Below are positions 36,222-45,599 of a stretch of DNA of 64,000 nucleotides, one piece after another (within the stretch, counting starts at the first letter, position 1; every line of letters begins with the position of its first letter). The DNA is from GCA-2746795 sp963747345. GTDB lineage: Bacteria; Chloroflexota; Anaerolineae; Promineifilales; Promineifilaceae. Under the pieces are notes generated by a model, which saw only the letters and a program-made list of their open reading frames with translations, did no database searches and was not told the DNA's origin. The stretch spans positions 372,001 to 436,000 of the forward strand of contig CAVVFA010000001.1 of assembly GCA_963747345.1 (NCBI GenBank), given 5' to 3'. A program made the position numbers and the translations under genes.

Positions 36222-36824
36222 TTACTTTTTGCAATAGAATCTATTCTGTAAAGGATCGGTCACCCTTACAATTCCCAGAGCCTGAGTAATAGTCGGAAAC
36301 ATCTTTTCAGCGGAGGATTTTAGGCTACTAATTGTCTCTGGTTCTCCAAGTAATTTGGTTCCTGTATCTTCGGTAACAATCTCCGTCCCTTTAAAAACGT
36401 TATGCTCGAAAATAAATTTCCTAACCAGCTTACCATCCTGGTAGTATTCAAATTCGAACGAGTCATCGATGTCTCCAATTGAATTCCGAAAGACGTCGTA
36501 ACTCGCACTCAGTTCCGCGATTGCCTCGGCAGTCTTTGGGCTATGCCAAAGTGTGTAACGAACATCGTCCGCAATGTGCGTCCATTCGGAATCGTTTGCA
36601 AAAACTACATGTGAACCAACGGAAGAAAGTGGAGGAGACACTTTGTGATAATCCTGTAGTCCAAATAGTTTCATGAAATCTTGATCGGAAAGTGTATTAT
36701 AGCTCCGAATGTAAATCATAAATGGAGTGTGTAACTGTAAGAATCCCCAGTTCAAAAATGGATAGTATTTGTGGGGATCTTTATGGTCGTCCAGATCATC
36801 GGGCATTTCAGGTTTATTACTCAA
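36222..36824 (-). CDS. Hypothetical protein, 200 residues
   Basis: Intact frame MSNKPEMPDDLDDHKDPHKY; further segments HVVFANDSEWTHIADDVRYT and FEFEYYQDGKLVRKFIFEHN look like an alpha/beta protein of the kind seen among small immunity proteins, but I cannot name a family. Low GC like its neighbour at 35473. The two may have arrived together. Confidence 0.6.
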   Translation of the reverse strand: MSNKPEMPDDLDDHKDPHKYYPFLNWGFLQLHTPFMIYIRSYNTLSDQDFMKLFGLQDYHKVSPPLSSVGSHVVFANDSEWTHIADDVRYTLWHSPKTAEAIAELSASYDVFRNSIGDIDDSFEFEYYQDGKLVRKFIFEHNVFKGTEIVTEDTGTKLLGEPETISSLKSSAEKMFPTITQALGIVRVTDPLQNRFYCKK

Positions 36825-36886
36825 GTATCGCTTCCTTTATGTGCTAACAAGTTTCCCTTGCTCAATTTTCTGCATAATAATCAACA

Positions 36887-37760
36887 TCACCCAATCAACC
36901 CCCGCAACACCGCCAAATTCACCGGATCCATATCAACCTCATTGCCATCGTCATCCTTCTCCGTCTTCGGCGTTTCCAGGAGGGCCGGATGCTCTGCCCA
37001 GCGCGGGTCGTTGACGAAGTTGGCAAAGCCTGCCGTGCCGATGAGTCCCTGCCCAATATGCTCATGCCGGTCTTTGTTGGAGCCAAGTTCATGTTTGCTG
37101 TCATTCAGGTGGAAGAACTTGAGCTGATCGAAGCCAATGATGCGGTCAAACTCGGCCATCGTGGCGGCATAGGTTTCCGGTGTGCGGATGTCATAACCAG
37201 CGGCAAAAATGTGGCAGGTATCGAGGCAGACGCCCAGGCGTTCATCGGGGCCAGCCTCCGCCAGCATGTAGGCAACTTGCTCAAAGGTGCAGCCCAGGTT
37301 AGTGCCTTGTCCCGCCATCAACTCTAAACAGATGATGGTATCTGGCGCACTCGCTTCCGTTTCCGCCGACAGTCGCTTTAAGCCGCGTGCGATCTGGTTC
37401 ATACCCGCCTCTTCGCTGCTTTTCATGTAGGAACCCGGATGAAAATTAATCAGCGGGATACCCAACTGTCCACAGCGCTCCACTTCTTCTTTGAGCGCCT
37501 GATAGGATTTTTCCCACAATGCCTCGTCGGGCGAGGCGATGTTGATGAGATAGCTGGCATGAACCGCCACCGGATGAATATGGCTGTATTCCTGTTGCGG
37601 CTTCTTTGTATTGCTGGATGTCTTCGTCGGTTAACGGTTTGGCTTTCCATTGACGGTTGCTCTTCGTGAAAATCAGCATCGAATCGCAAGTTGCTTCTTC
37701 TGCTCGTTTGAAGGCCGTAAAGGTGCCCCCGGCCGTGCTCATGTGTGCGCCTAATCTCAT
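36887..37760 (-). CDS. nfo: Deoxyribonuclease IV / AP endonuclease (one frame break)
   Basis: Endonuclease IV of the xylose-isomerase-like TIM-barrel family; cleaves DNA at abasic sites using three Zn2+. Start MRLGAHMSTAGG at 37760. Metal-site segments are visible: HASYLINIASPD, NFHPGSYM, CLELMAGQGTNLG, CLDTCHIFAAGYD and FHLNDSKHELGSNKDRHEHI. The frame changes near 37575 between GIQPYSSGG and MAVHASYLIN; all ligands survive. About 291 codons, normal for the family. Housekeeping role, so the break is probably a sequence error. Confidence 0.92.
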
Positions 37761-37868
37761 ATCTTTCTCCTTAAATCAGTTTTATTACAAAGAAACAAAG
37801 ATGACGACAGAAACAAAGGAAAAATCTTTGTCCCTTTGTTTCTTTGTGCCTTTGTATTAAATGAATTT

Positions 37869-38098
37869 TCAATCGAGGTAATCACGGGTGGCATGATCGC
37901 CGCCCAGAAAGCCAATCGACTCGGAGCTGTCTCGTGTATAAACGCAGTCGCCCGACGACCCGCCAGACAGCGCTTGCCAACCAAATCGACGATAAAGTCC
38001 CCTTCCAGGCTGCCGGTGGCGACACCTTCCATGTCGTAAAGGATATTGTTTTCAAGATAGGCGAATTGTTCGCCTTTTTTGTCTGTTAAACTGCGCAT
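37869..38098 (-). CDS. 4-fold beta-flower-like small protein (one frame break)
   Basis: N-terminus MRSLTDKKGEQFAYLENNIL with YDMEGVATGSLEGDFIVDLV shows the repeating Gly-turn pattern of the beta-flower family. The end lies in another frame (GDCVYTRDSSESIGFLGG then DHATRDYLD and a stop at 37869), so about 76 residues once joined. As read without correction the frame continues to 37757. The start of a long inverted repeat lies 37 bp upstream. Function unknown. Confidence 0.6.
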
Positions 38099-38134
38099 GT
38101 TGGCCTCCTTTTACGCCATTTGCGTAAATTTTTT

Positions 38135-38202
38135 GGACACTGATACGGTCGAACACTGATATTTTTTATTAGCGTTATCAGTGTTCGACCGTATCAGTGT
38201 CC
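38135..38202. repeat. Perfect 26-bp-arm inverted repeat (GGACACTGATACGG family)
   Basis: Left arm 38135-38160 begins GGACACTGATACGGTCGAAC; right arm 38177-38202 is its exact inverse; 16-bp AT-rich loop. It separates two genes on the minus strand. An imperfect copy is at 27022-27083. Possible terminator, REP-like repeat or phage-like site. Confidence 0.75.
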
Positions 38203-38220
38203 CCTAAAGTAAATAGCGCA

Positions 38221-39008
38221 TTACGGTATCGTAAATGTCGATACCACATTGCCATCCGCATCGGTGAGGGAGAGGATTTTACCGGAAACGAGGATGGGCA
38301 GTTCCAAGCCCCAATAAAGGTCTGTGGAATCATCCGTGCCTGCTTCAGTATGAACGAGAATGCCTGCCCCTTCACCAAACAGGGTCACCTGCTTGAAAGT
38401 ATAGACAAAGCCGCTTTCGTCGCTAATTGTCCAGCCAACCAGGCCAACCTGGCGTGTGCCGGAGTTGATGACTTGAATCGCTTCTTCGGTCAGTTCGCCG
38501 ACGCCAACGACGCCACTGATTTCAACGATGGCTTCGCCTTGCTCGGGCGGGGCGGCGGTGGGAATGGGTGTGGGGATTGTGTCGGGCAGAGGGTGTTTCG
38601 GTGGGAACGGCCGTTGCTTCCAGCAAAGCCTCCAACCGGTATAGTCAGTTCCTGACCCACGCTCAGGAAATTGGCATTGTCTAGCCCATTGGCCGCCATA
38701 ATATCTTCAACTGTCACATCGTAACGCTGGCTGATCGTGCCAAGCGTTTCCCCTGAGGCAACAACATGGACGGTCGGGCCTTGCTTCAACGGCCGTTTCC
38801 TCTTCTGGCACCGCTTCCTGAGATTGGCCTGGCTGTTCCACAGCGACGGTTGGCGGCACACGCCGTTGGCGTTACCGTCACCAAAACCATCGTATCTGTC
38901 TCGACGGGTTGGTCTCGGCCATCCCACCAATACAAAATGCCCAGCACCACGAGCGGCTGAAACAAGAATGTTTAATAATAAGAAAGGTACCATTCGGCGA
39001 AATGACAT
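38221..39008 (-). CDS. LysM-domain membrane-anchored protein with lamin-tail-like C-terminus (several frame breaks)
   Basis: Start MSFRRMVPFLLLNILVSAAV, an N-terminal membrane anchor. In a second frame it continues VVLGILYWWDGRDQPVETDT, then a Pro/Glu linker. A LysM domain follows (TVHVVASGETLGTISQRYDV then TVEDIMAANGLDNANFLSVG), expected to bind peptidoglycan. After another break, AIVEISGVVGVGELTEEAIQ to LSLTDADGNVVSTFTIP (stop at 38221) has the pattern of a lamin-tail/beta-sandwich domain. At least three breaks. Probably a cell-wall-associated protein. Confidence 0.65.
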
Positions 39009-39047
39009 TGGATTCTCCCTGGGTAAGATGTTTCTATTTTACTAGAA

Positions 39048-39112
39048 GCGAGAGGATAGAGCGAGAGCGAGAGGAATTTCCTCTTGCTCTTGCTCTCGCT
39101 CTATCTTCTCGC
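39048..39112. repeat. GCGAGAGC/GCTCTCGC-type inverted repeat
   Basis: Left arm GCGAGAGGATAGAGCGAGAG pairs with CTCTCGCTCTATCTTCTCGC at the right. A related CTCTCGCTCTTGCTCTCGCT block is at 52744-52770. It lies between two divergent genes. Confidence 0.6.
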
Positions 39113-39134
39113 CTATGCTAGAATTTCTCCCCGT

Positions 39135-39977
39135 ATGACACACATAGACTACTTGGCGATAGGCCATATCACACGCGATCTGACACCTGAGGGCGATAAA
39201 TTAGGCGGGACTGTTTCATTCTCCAGCCGCCTGGCGCAGGCTTTGGGTTGCAAAACGGCCGTTCTCACCAGCAGCAGTCTCGATTTTGAATGGCAGCACG
39301 AACTGCCCGGTATCGAAATCGTGTCGATTCCTGCCGCCGAAACCACGACGTTTGAAAACATCTATACGCCAAATGGACGCATCCAAACCCTTTCTGGCAC
39401 ACGCCGCTCCTATTTTGGCGCAACATGTACCAGAAGCATGGCAGCGAGCCAGCATCGTGCATTTCGGGCCAATGGACGACGAGATCGATCCATCCATGAT
39501 CCACTTGTTTAGCAACAGCATGATCTGCCTGACTCCGCAAGGGTGGCATCGACAGTGGGACGAAAACGGCCGTGTTACCCCAAAAGTGTGGCGCGACATG
39601 GCAGAAATTTTGCCATTAGCGGCGGCTGTCGTTGTCAGCCTGGAAGATTTACCAGACGAAGAAACATTCGATCAATACATCGACTTATGTAAACTTCTGA
39701 TCGTCACACGCGGGGCGATGGCTGCACCGTCTACTACGATGACGAAATCCGCCACATTCCCACGCGCCAGGCCAAAGAAGAGGATCCCACTGGCGCCGGT
39801 GACACCTTCGCCACCGCCTACTTCGTGCGCCTCTACCAGACGGGCGGCAATCCCTGGGAAGCCGCCCGCTTCGCCAACAAAATCGCAGCCCTGTCTGTGG
39901 AATACTCAGGGGTCTCGGCCAAAGTAACGGCCGTTCAAGAACACCTAAAAAAGGAAACGGGACAAAGTGAAGGATGA
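39135..39977 (+). CDS. PfkB-family carbohydrate/nucleoside kinase (frame breaks)
   Basis: Ribokinase-like kinase of about 280 codons. N-terminus MTHIDYLAIGHITRDLTPEG with KLGGTVSFSSRLAQALG, the substrate-binding Gly motif. After a break near 39410 the middle is RASIVHFGPMDDEIDPSMIH and VWRDMAEILPLAAAVVVSLE; after another near 39720 the C-terminus gives DPTGAGDTFATAYFVRLYQT, the family signature with the anion hole and catalytic Asp. Stop at 39975-39977 lies inside a long hairpin. Substrate (sugar or nucleoside) cannot be told. ParA follows 63 bp later. Confidence 0.85.
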
Positions 39978-40026
39978 GGGATGAAGGATGAATGGCAATG
40001 CCATTCATCCTTCATCCCTCATCCTT
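39970..40026. repeat. 28-bp-arm hairpin overlapping the end of the PfkB gene
   Basis: Arm AAGGATGAGGGATGAAGGAT (39970 onward) continues GAATGGCA, and the right arm TGCCATTCATCC ... CATCCTT ends at 40026. It covers the PfkB stop and lies 14 bp before the ParA start. Confidence 0.7.
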
Positions 40027-40039
40027 CATCCTTATAAAA

Positions 40040-40822
40040 ATGACTAAAATTTACGCAGTTGTAAACCAAAAAGGTGGCGTGGGCAAAACCACCAGCGTCA
40101 TCAACTTGAGTGCTTACTTGGCCAGTAACGGTCGTAAAACACTCCTGATCGACATCGATCCCCAGGCCAACGCCACCTCTGGACTGGGCGTCAATAAGAA
40201 TGCAGTTGATCCCACCACCTACGATATTTTGCTGGAACAGGCCAAGATTGACGAGACCGTGCTTTCCCTGCCTGAATTCAAGATCGACATTTTGCCTTCC
40301 AGCCCAGCCCTGTCTGGCGCGGAAGTGGAACTGGTCAACGCCATTGGGCGGGAGTATCGGTTACAGAAGGCATTGGAAGAGGCAAACGGCCGTTACGACT
40401 ACATCCTCATCGACTGCCCACCCAGCCTCAGCCTGCTCACCATCAACGCCCTCACCGCCGCCAAAGATGGCGTGCTCATCCCCGTGCAGTGCGAATACCT
40501 GGCCCTGGAAGGACTCTCCCAGCTCACCCAAACCGTCGAACTCGTCAAAAAATACCTCAACCCCAACATCACCATTCGCGGCCTGATGATGACCATGTAC
40601 GACAGCCGTACCAACCTCAGCCGCCAGGTCGTGGAAGAAGTGCGCGGCTACTTCCCCGGCAAAGTCTTCCGCACCATCGTGCCGCGCAACGTGCGCCTCA
40701 GCGAAGCGCCCAGTTTTGGGCAGCCCATCAACATCTACGCGCCCAACTCCCCTGGAGCCATCGCCTACAAAGTATTGGTCGCTGAACTTCTCAAAGGGGA
40801 TCAGGTATGCGTCCTCCACTAA
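40040..40822 (+). CDS. parA: Chromosome-partitioning ATPase ParA/Soj
   Basis: Intact 260-residue ParA-type ATPase. Deviant Walker A is KGGVGKTTSVINLSAYLA; Walker A' LIDIDPQANATSGLG; Walker B YDYILIDCPPSLSLLTINAL. C-terminal TIVPRNVRLSEAPSFGQPIN is typical of chromosomal Soj proteins. It binds DNA non-specifically in an ATP state and moves ParB-parS complexes. ATG 40040 is the start; longer upstream frames lie in the hairpin. The end GDQVCVLH may be slightly altered by a base error. ParB follows. Confidence 0.95.
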   Translation: MTKIYAVVNQKGGVGKTTSVINLSAYLASNGRKTLLIDIDPQANATSGLGVNKNAVDPTTYDILLEQAKIDETVLSLPEFKIDILPSSPALSGAEVELVNAIGREYRLQKALEEANGRYDYILIDCPPSLSLLTINALTAAKDGVLIPVQCEYLALEGLSQLTQTVELVKKYLNPNITIRGLMMTMYDSRTNLSRQVVEEVRGYFPGKVFRTIVPRNVRLSEAPSFGQPINIYAPNSPGAIAYKVLVAELLKGDQVCVLH

Positions 40823-40905
40823 AAATGAATAAGAAAACGCATCCGCAAGGCTTGCACATTCACAAAACTCAACTATTAAAACAGACAAGCCCAAGGAGAC
40901 ATCCC

Positions 40906-41760
40906 ATGACAAAACGTGCCCTCGGCCGGGCTCGGGTCCTCATTCCCACCGCAGAAACAGAAGTAGTCTAGCAGACAGCATCCGCACCCTGCCTGTCACC
41001 GCCATCCAACCGAACCCCCATCAACCGCGCACCACCGTGCATGGACGCGGAAAAGCTGGCTGAACTGGCCGCCTCCATCAGAGAACATGGCCTCATCCAA
41101 CCACTCATCGTCACCGAGCAAAAAGGGCAGTTCTACCTCATCGCCGGTGAACGCCGCTGGCGTGCCGCCCAAATCGCGGGACTGGAAGAAGTGCCAGTCG
41201 TCGTCAAAGAAGCCACCCCGCAAGACATGCTGGAACTGGCGATCATCGAAAACGTGCAGCGGCCGACCTCAACTCCCTGGAAGAGGCATACGCTTACCAG
41301 CAGCTCGTTGAAGATTTTGGCATGACGCAAGAAGAAGTGGCGGAAAGTGTGGGCAAAGCCCGCTCCACGATTGCTAATTTATTGCGCTTGCTCAACTTGC
41401 CCCAAAACATCCAACAAGCGGTGCTTGATGGCGAGATCAGCGGCGCCCATGCCCGTGCGCTGCTGCCCCTGCCCACCCCTGAAATGCAAATCAACGCCAT
41501 GAAACAGGTGAAGGAACTCAGCCTCAGCGTGCGCCAGACAGAACGTCTCGTCAAAAACCTGATGGCAACTGAGAAACCGAAGGCCAAACCCCGGAAAACG
41601 CTTGCCGCCTGAACTGCTCGATTTACAAAACCAGTTTGAGCAATCTCTGGGTACGCGCGTCAACATCACCAAAAAGCGCAAAGGCGGCCAGGTCATCATC
41701 GATTACTACTCCGACGAAGAGCTGCAAACCATCTACGACGTCATCGTCGGCGACGAATAA
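40906..41760 (+). CDS. parB: Chromosome-partitioning protein ParB (several frame breaks)
   Basis: DNA-binding CTPase that loads at parS sites. Start MTKRALGR with the ParA-interacting tail; then TAIQPNPHQPR, DAEKLAELAASIREHGLIQP, the CTP motif YLIAGERRWRAAQIAG and ENVQR, the helix-turn-helix MTQEEVAESVGKARSTIANL, and the dimerisation end RVNITKKRKGGQVIIDYYSD to the stop at 41758. Breaks near 40935-40970, 41035, 41265 and 41600 split these segments; several are missing bases in G or C runs. Order and spacing are normal for about 285 residues. Follows parA by 83 bp. Confidence 0.9.
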
Positions 41761-41971
41761 TGTTAAGTCGAGGCTGGCCGAGGATGCCTTCGAAGGCTGG
41801 CATCGCATCCCAATTATGGTAGGGACGATGCAACTGGGATAGGCGTAGGCCACGCAGAACCGTCTCGTCACCAGTTGCCTCGTCCAATGTATCCATGGGC
41901 AAGGCAATGGGAGAACAGGTGTCCTGTTCTGAAAAGGCAATACCCCATTGCATTGCCCCTACAGTGTTTCG
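41761..41971. other. Repeat-rich spacer between convergent parB and amidase
   Basis: Holds GTAGGGACGATGCAACTGGG-like and GGCAATACCCCATTGCATTG-like strings that are partly complementary to each other (GGCAATGGGAGAACAGG / CCTGTTCTG). Looks like a dispersed palindromic repeat acting as a possible bidirectional terminator. No gene seen. Confidence 0.4.
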
Positions 41972-43673
41972 TTAAATCCCCAAATCGAAGAAAATCTGTG
42001 GTTTTTGCCGGGTGATGACCTGTTCGGCGGCGAGCGCCAGACGCAGCAGCGTTGGTTCTTGCCAGTGCCGCGCCATCGCTTGCATCCCGATGGGCAATCC
42101 CGCTTCGTTGTAACCAGCCGGGAACGAGATGGCTGGATGGCCGGTGAAATTGGCTGGCGTGGCGTAACGCATGATTTCGGCCAGCGTCGTCAGGTCGGAA
42201 TCACCAGCGGGCAGGGCGGTGGCGGGGATGGGCGGCGCAACCAGTCCGGTGGATGGCGTGAGGATCACGTCTACCTCGGTGAATGCCTGGTTGAAGTTGT
42301 GAATGAGCCGCGTGCGCACCCGTTGTGCCAGCACATAGTCGGTGGCCAAAAAACGACGTGCCAGCGCCAGATTGATACGTGTACGTCGAGGCCATGTTCG
42401 TGGCGGTGTTGGTCATAGGTTTCGCTCATGGCCTGCATCATTTCGCTGGCAATGGTGAGGGTGTGGCCGACGCGCCCCGCTTCCAAATCAGGAATCGTAA
42501 TGTCGCGGATGGTCGCGCCCATGCTGGTGAACTGGTTGAGCAGGGCTTCACAGGCGGCAACCACGTCCGGGGTGGCGTGACGGAACCAGGGCCAGAAAAT
42601 GCCCAGCGTGAGGTCGCTCAGGTCGAGATTGTCCCAGCCTTGCAGGGTGGGCGCGGGCTGCTGCTGGCGAGATGGGGTCGTGGGCGTCGGGGCCAGCCAT
42701 AAGCGCGTAGGCCAGGGCGGCGTCGGTGGCCGTCGCGGCTAAGGGGCCAATGTGGGCGACGCTCCAATCGAGTGGAAAGCGCCCATGTTCACTGACGCGA
42801 CCATAGGTTGCTTTGAGACCGACCACGCCGCAAAACGCCGCCGGAATGCGAATCGAACCGCCGCCATCTGCGCCAATGGCAACGGGACACAATCCTGCGG
42901 CAACGGCCGTTGCTGAACCACTTGAACTGCCTCCTGTATAATGACCCGGTTGGTAGGGATTGCGCGGCGTGCCGTGATGCGGATTCTGACCCGGTGACGC
43001 CAATGCCAATCTCGTGCATGTTGGTCTTGCCGATGAGCAGCGCCCCAGCCGCCCGCATCCGCGCCACGACGGTGGCATCTTGCGCGGCAGGTGACGTTCC
43101 CAGAAAGCGGGTGCCAACAGTGGTGGGATAGGGAACCATGTCCAGTTCGTCTTTGACGGCTACCGGAACCCCATCGAAAAGGCTTAACGGCCGTTTCTCC
43201 CGAAATCTCTGTGTGGCGGCTTCTGCCTGCTTCATCACGTCCGCTTCGTTTACGGCAATGAAGGCTCGCAGGGGCGGGTCGGCACTGTCAGCGGCTTTGA
43301 TGGCGGACAGGATGCGTTGGGCAACTGTCAGTTGGTGTGGTTTTGCCCGTCGCGGTACGCCGTCGCAAAATCCATGACGGTAGGGAAATGGAAACCGGGC
43401 GTGGTGGGCGGATCGGATTGCGGGAGTTCTGTGGGGGGGATGCCGCTGGTAGCGGCGGGTTGGTCGCCTCGGGGAGCCAGGGGTGTAAAGGTGGGCGGCT
43501 CGTCGAACTGCTGTGAGCGCAGCCAGGTGATGCCCGCGCTGTCGAGCAGGCTTTTGGTGACCGCCCCACCGGCAGAACTTTCTAAAAATGAGGCAAATAA
43601 CTTTTAACGGCCGTCCTGACAAATAAGGTAGTTTAACGGATTTGAGATCATAAACGTCTTCTGGTGTACTCAT
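41972..43673 (-). CDS. Amidase of the amidase-signature family (several frame breaks)
   Basis: Amidase-signature enzyme of about 565 codons. Catalytic Lys in PVAVKDELDM, the Ser-rich loop GGSSSGSATAVAAGL with the second Ser, and nucleophile region GADGGGSIRIPAAFCGVVGL are all visible. N-terminus MSTPEDVYDLKSVKLPYLSG at 43673; C-terminus AGLPIGMQAMARHWQEPTLL. Breaks near 43560, 43330, 43010, 42650 and 42380 interrupt the frame. GatA and other AS enzymes share this core; the N-terminal extension and lack of gatB/C nearby favour a free amidase. Substrate unknown. Confidence 0.85.
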
Positions 43674-43736
43674 CGGTTCCTCGCGTATTGTGGGTTGCTG
43701 GGTATTGTAACGCGAATTATTGGTTTTGAGACACCA

Positions 43737-43769
43737 AGACCTCTGAGGTTTCCAAAACCTCAGAGGTCT
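43737..43769. repeat. ACCTCTGAGGTTT palindromic repeat, intergenic copy
   Basis: AAGACCTCTGAGGTTT-CC-AAAACCTCAGAGGTCT. The same unit is translated inside the type IIG methyltransferase at 18677-18710. Confidence 0.75.
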
Positions 43770-43782
43770 AAAAACTGTAAAA

Positions 43783-44094
43783 CTAGCGCACGATCATGGG
43801 CAGATAAACCGACCACTCACCGCCGCCTACGCCTGCCCAGAAGCCACCAGTCACCGCATAACTGCCACCGCTGAGTGGCTCGCTGGCGTCAGCTTGCCCG
43901 ACCGTGCCGCTGAGGGCATAGCTGCCCCCGCTGCTCGTGCCGCCGCCGCTATCGATGGTGTCCCAGGATAAGTCGAACAGTCCGCCACTGCTGGCAAGAA
44001 CGGGGCCACTCACCAGCAGCAATGCCAGGAGTAGTAAGAGGAGCAGTTTGCCCGGAGTTTGCCATTTCCAAAATTTATTGAGTAATTGCATCAT
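43783..44094 (-). CDS. Small secreted repeat protein ending in YLPMIVR
   Basis: 103 residues. Signal peptide around LLLLLLLALLLVSGPVLASS; then two short glycine-rich repeats, GGSYALSGTVGQADAS and GGSYAVTGGFWAGVGG; C-terminus VYLPMIVR. The GGxYxLxGTxGQ repeat and the final YLP(L/M)I(V/L)R tail are common in secreted Chloroflexota proteins, where the tail may be a sorting or anchoring signal (inference). AGGAGA overlaps the protease stop just upstream, so it is the last gene of a three-gene operon. Confidence 0.75.
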   Translation of the reverse strand: MMQLLNKFWKWQTPGKLLLLLLLALLLVSGPVLASSGGLFDLSWDTIDSGGGTSSGGSYALSGTVGQADASEPLSGGSYAVTGGFWAGVGGGEWSVYLPMIVR

Positions 44095-44101
44095 GGTCTC
44101 C

Positions 44102-45584
44102 TTATTGCCCAATCAGGACGCTGCCAACGGGAGCCACCACAAACATTTGTTTGGTGTATAGCCCTGTGTCGTTGTAGGTACCCGTCACCACACTCACTTT
44201 GCCGTTAACAGGTACGGTGGAAACCGCTTCGTTGAAGGTGTCGTGGGGGTGGTAGATGGTGCCATTTTCGGTGCGCCAGATCTGATTTTGTCGGCATAGA
44301 TGGTGTTGCTGCCAGGATGGTTGTCGATGGCTGTTTCCAGGGCATTCACTTCAAACGAGGTGCCGCTGTTGGCGCCAGTGCCATCTGAGGCGCAACCCGC
44401 ATTGGTGTGAATGCCGATGGTGAAGCATTAGCGTTCCCAGATGACGGGGCTGCCGGAATTGCCGCCAGTGGTGTCTACTGCATACCGATGATAGATGTCG
44501 TTGCCGGAAATGACTTCGCTAACATATCCACCGGTGCTAGTCTGATTGGTGAAGTTTTGGGCGTTGCGACCGCCGCCACTGCCAGTTGGGGTGTTGTCTA
44601 AGCCCATGCCGGTAATACGAATGGTATTGCTGACGGCGGGATTGTCGTTGGTGGTGCGGAAAAAGCCGTCTTGCGCCTGGAACGGGGTCAACCCGGTGTT
44701 GGAGTTCTCGTTAACGGTAAACACAGACCAATCTTTGCCTAGACCCTGCCCTTCGCCGTCAAACCGCCAACCGACGCTGCTGGTATTGATGGGATATTGG
44801 TCGTCGGGATCGGCGGCGATGGTGGTGCCGTTGGATAGAGAAGGTGGCACGTTGAATTCTACTACGCCGTTTAGATTTAGGATGCCATCGGGCAGTGCAG
44901 GGCCGCCCTGATCGGGATCAGTGTCAACACAATGGCCGGCGGTGAGTAAACGGCCGTTTGAGATCAACCAAGCCGTGCAGCCACCAAAGTATAACCGTCC
45001 CACGCGCCCATCAGTAGAGGCTACGCGATTATCTACGCCGCACAAGGTTTCTGTGCCGGGTTCTTCACCATTCAGCAGCATTTCTGGCGTAGGCACGTCT
45101 TGCGGATCGCGCACTACCACGGCATCGACTACGAAGTAGACGCCTTCGTCGTTGGGATCAACATGCAGTTCGATTTCTACCGCATCGCCATTGAAAACGG
45201 CCGTTGCGTTTTCCCATTGTGGCAAGGTTCGGCTGTCTAACTGTTGGTCGCCGCCATCTTGCAGGGAGGTGATGGTGAGGTAGCTTTTCCGGCCCAGCTC
45301 ATACTCGCTAAAGTGCAGGCGGAGCGAGACTGCACCCGGTATCTGGATGAGTTGACGGAAATTGGTGGAAACGGCCGTTTCCAAACTAGCTTGTTGGCGG
45401 GAATCCATATCAAACGGTTCCACATGGTAAGGCACTGGCTCAATTTCGCTGCTTTATTGCTCGCAGCCTCTTGAGCCATTGTTCCTTCTGGCAAATCAAT
45501 CTCATTTGCCTCCGGTTCAGCGCCAGGAGTACAAGCTGCCAGTAACAATAGCATGAGCAGAATAATTGGGATTTTAGCGTTCAT
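44102..45584 (-). CDS. Secreted trypsin-like serine protease, lipoprotein (frame breaks)
   Basis: Start MNAKIPIILLMLLLLAACTP gives a lipobox (LAAC). After a break near 45450 a beta-sandwich-like N-domain follows, then a chymotrypsin-fold protease: His in LLTAGHCVDTD, Asp in KDWSVFTVNENS, Ser in GGNSGSPVIWER. A further break near 44428 leads to FTIGIHTNAGCASDGTGANS and a C-terminal part VSVVTGTYNDTGLYTKQMFV to a stop at 44102. Close to V8/glutamyl-endopeptidase types. Second gene of the secreted-protein operon, between the fibre-like gene and the small repeat protein. Confidence 0.82.
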
Positions 45585-45599
45585 AGTCGCCTCCATGCC

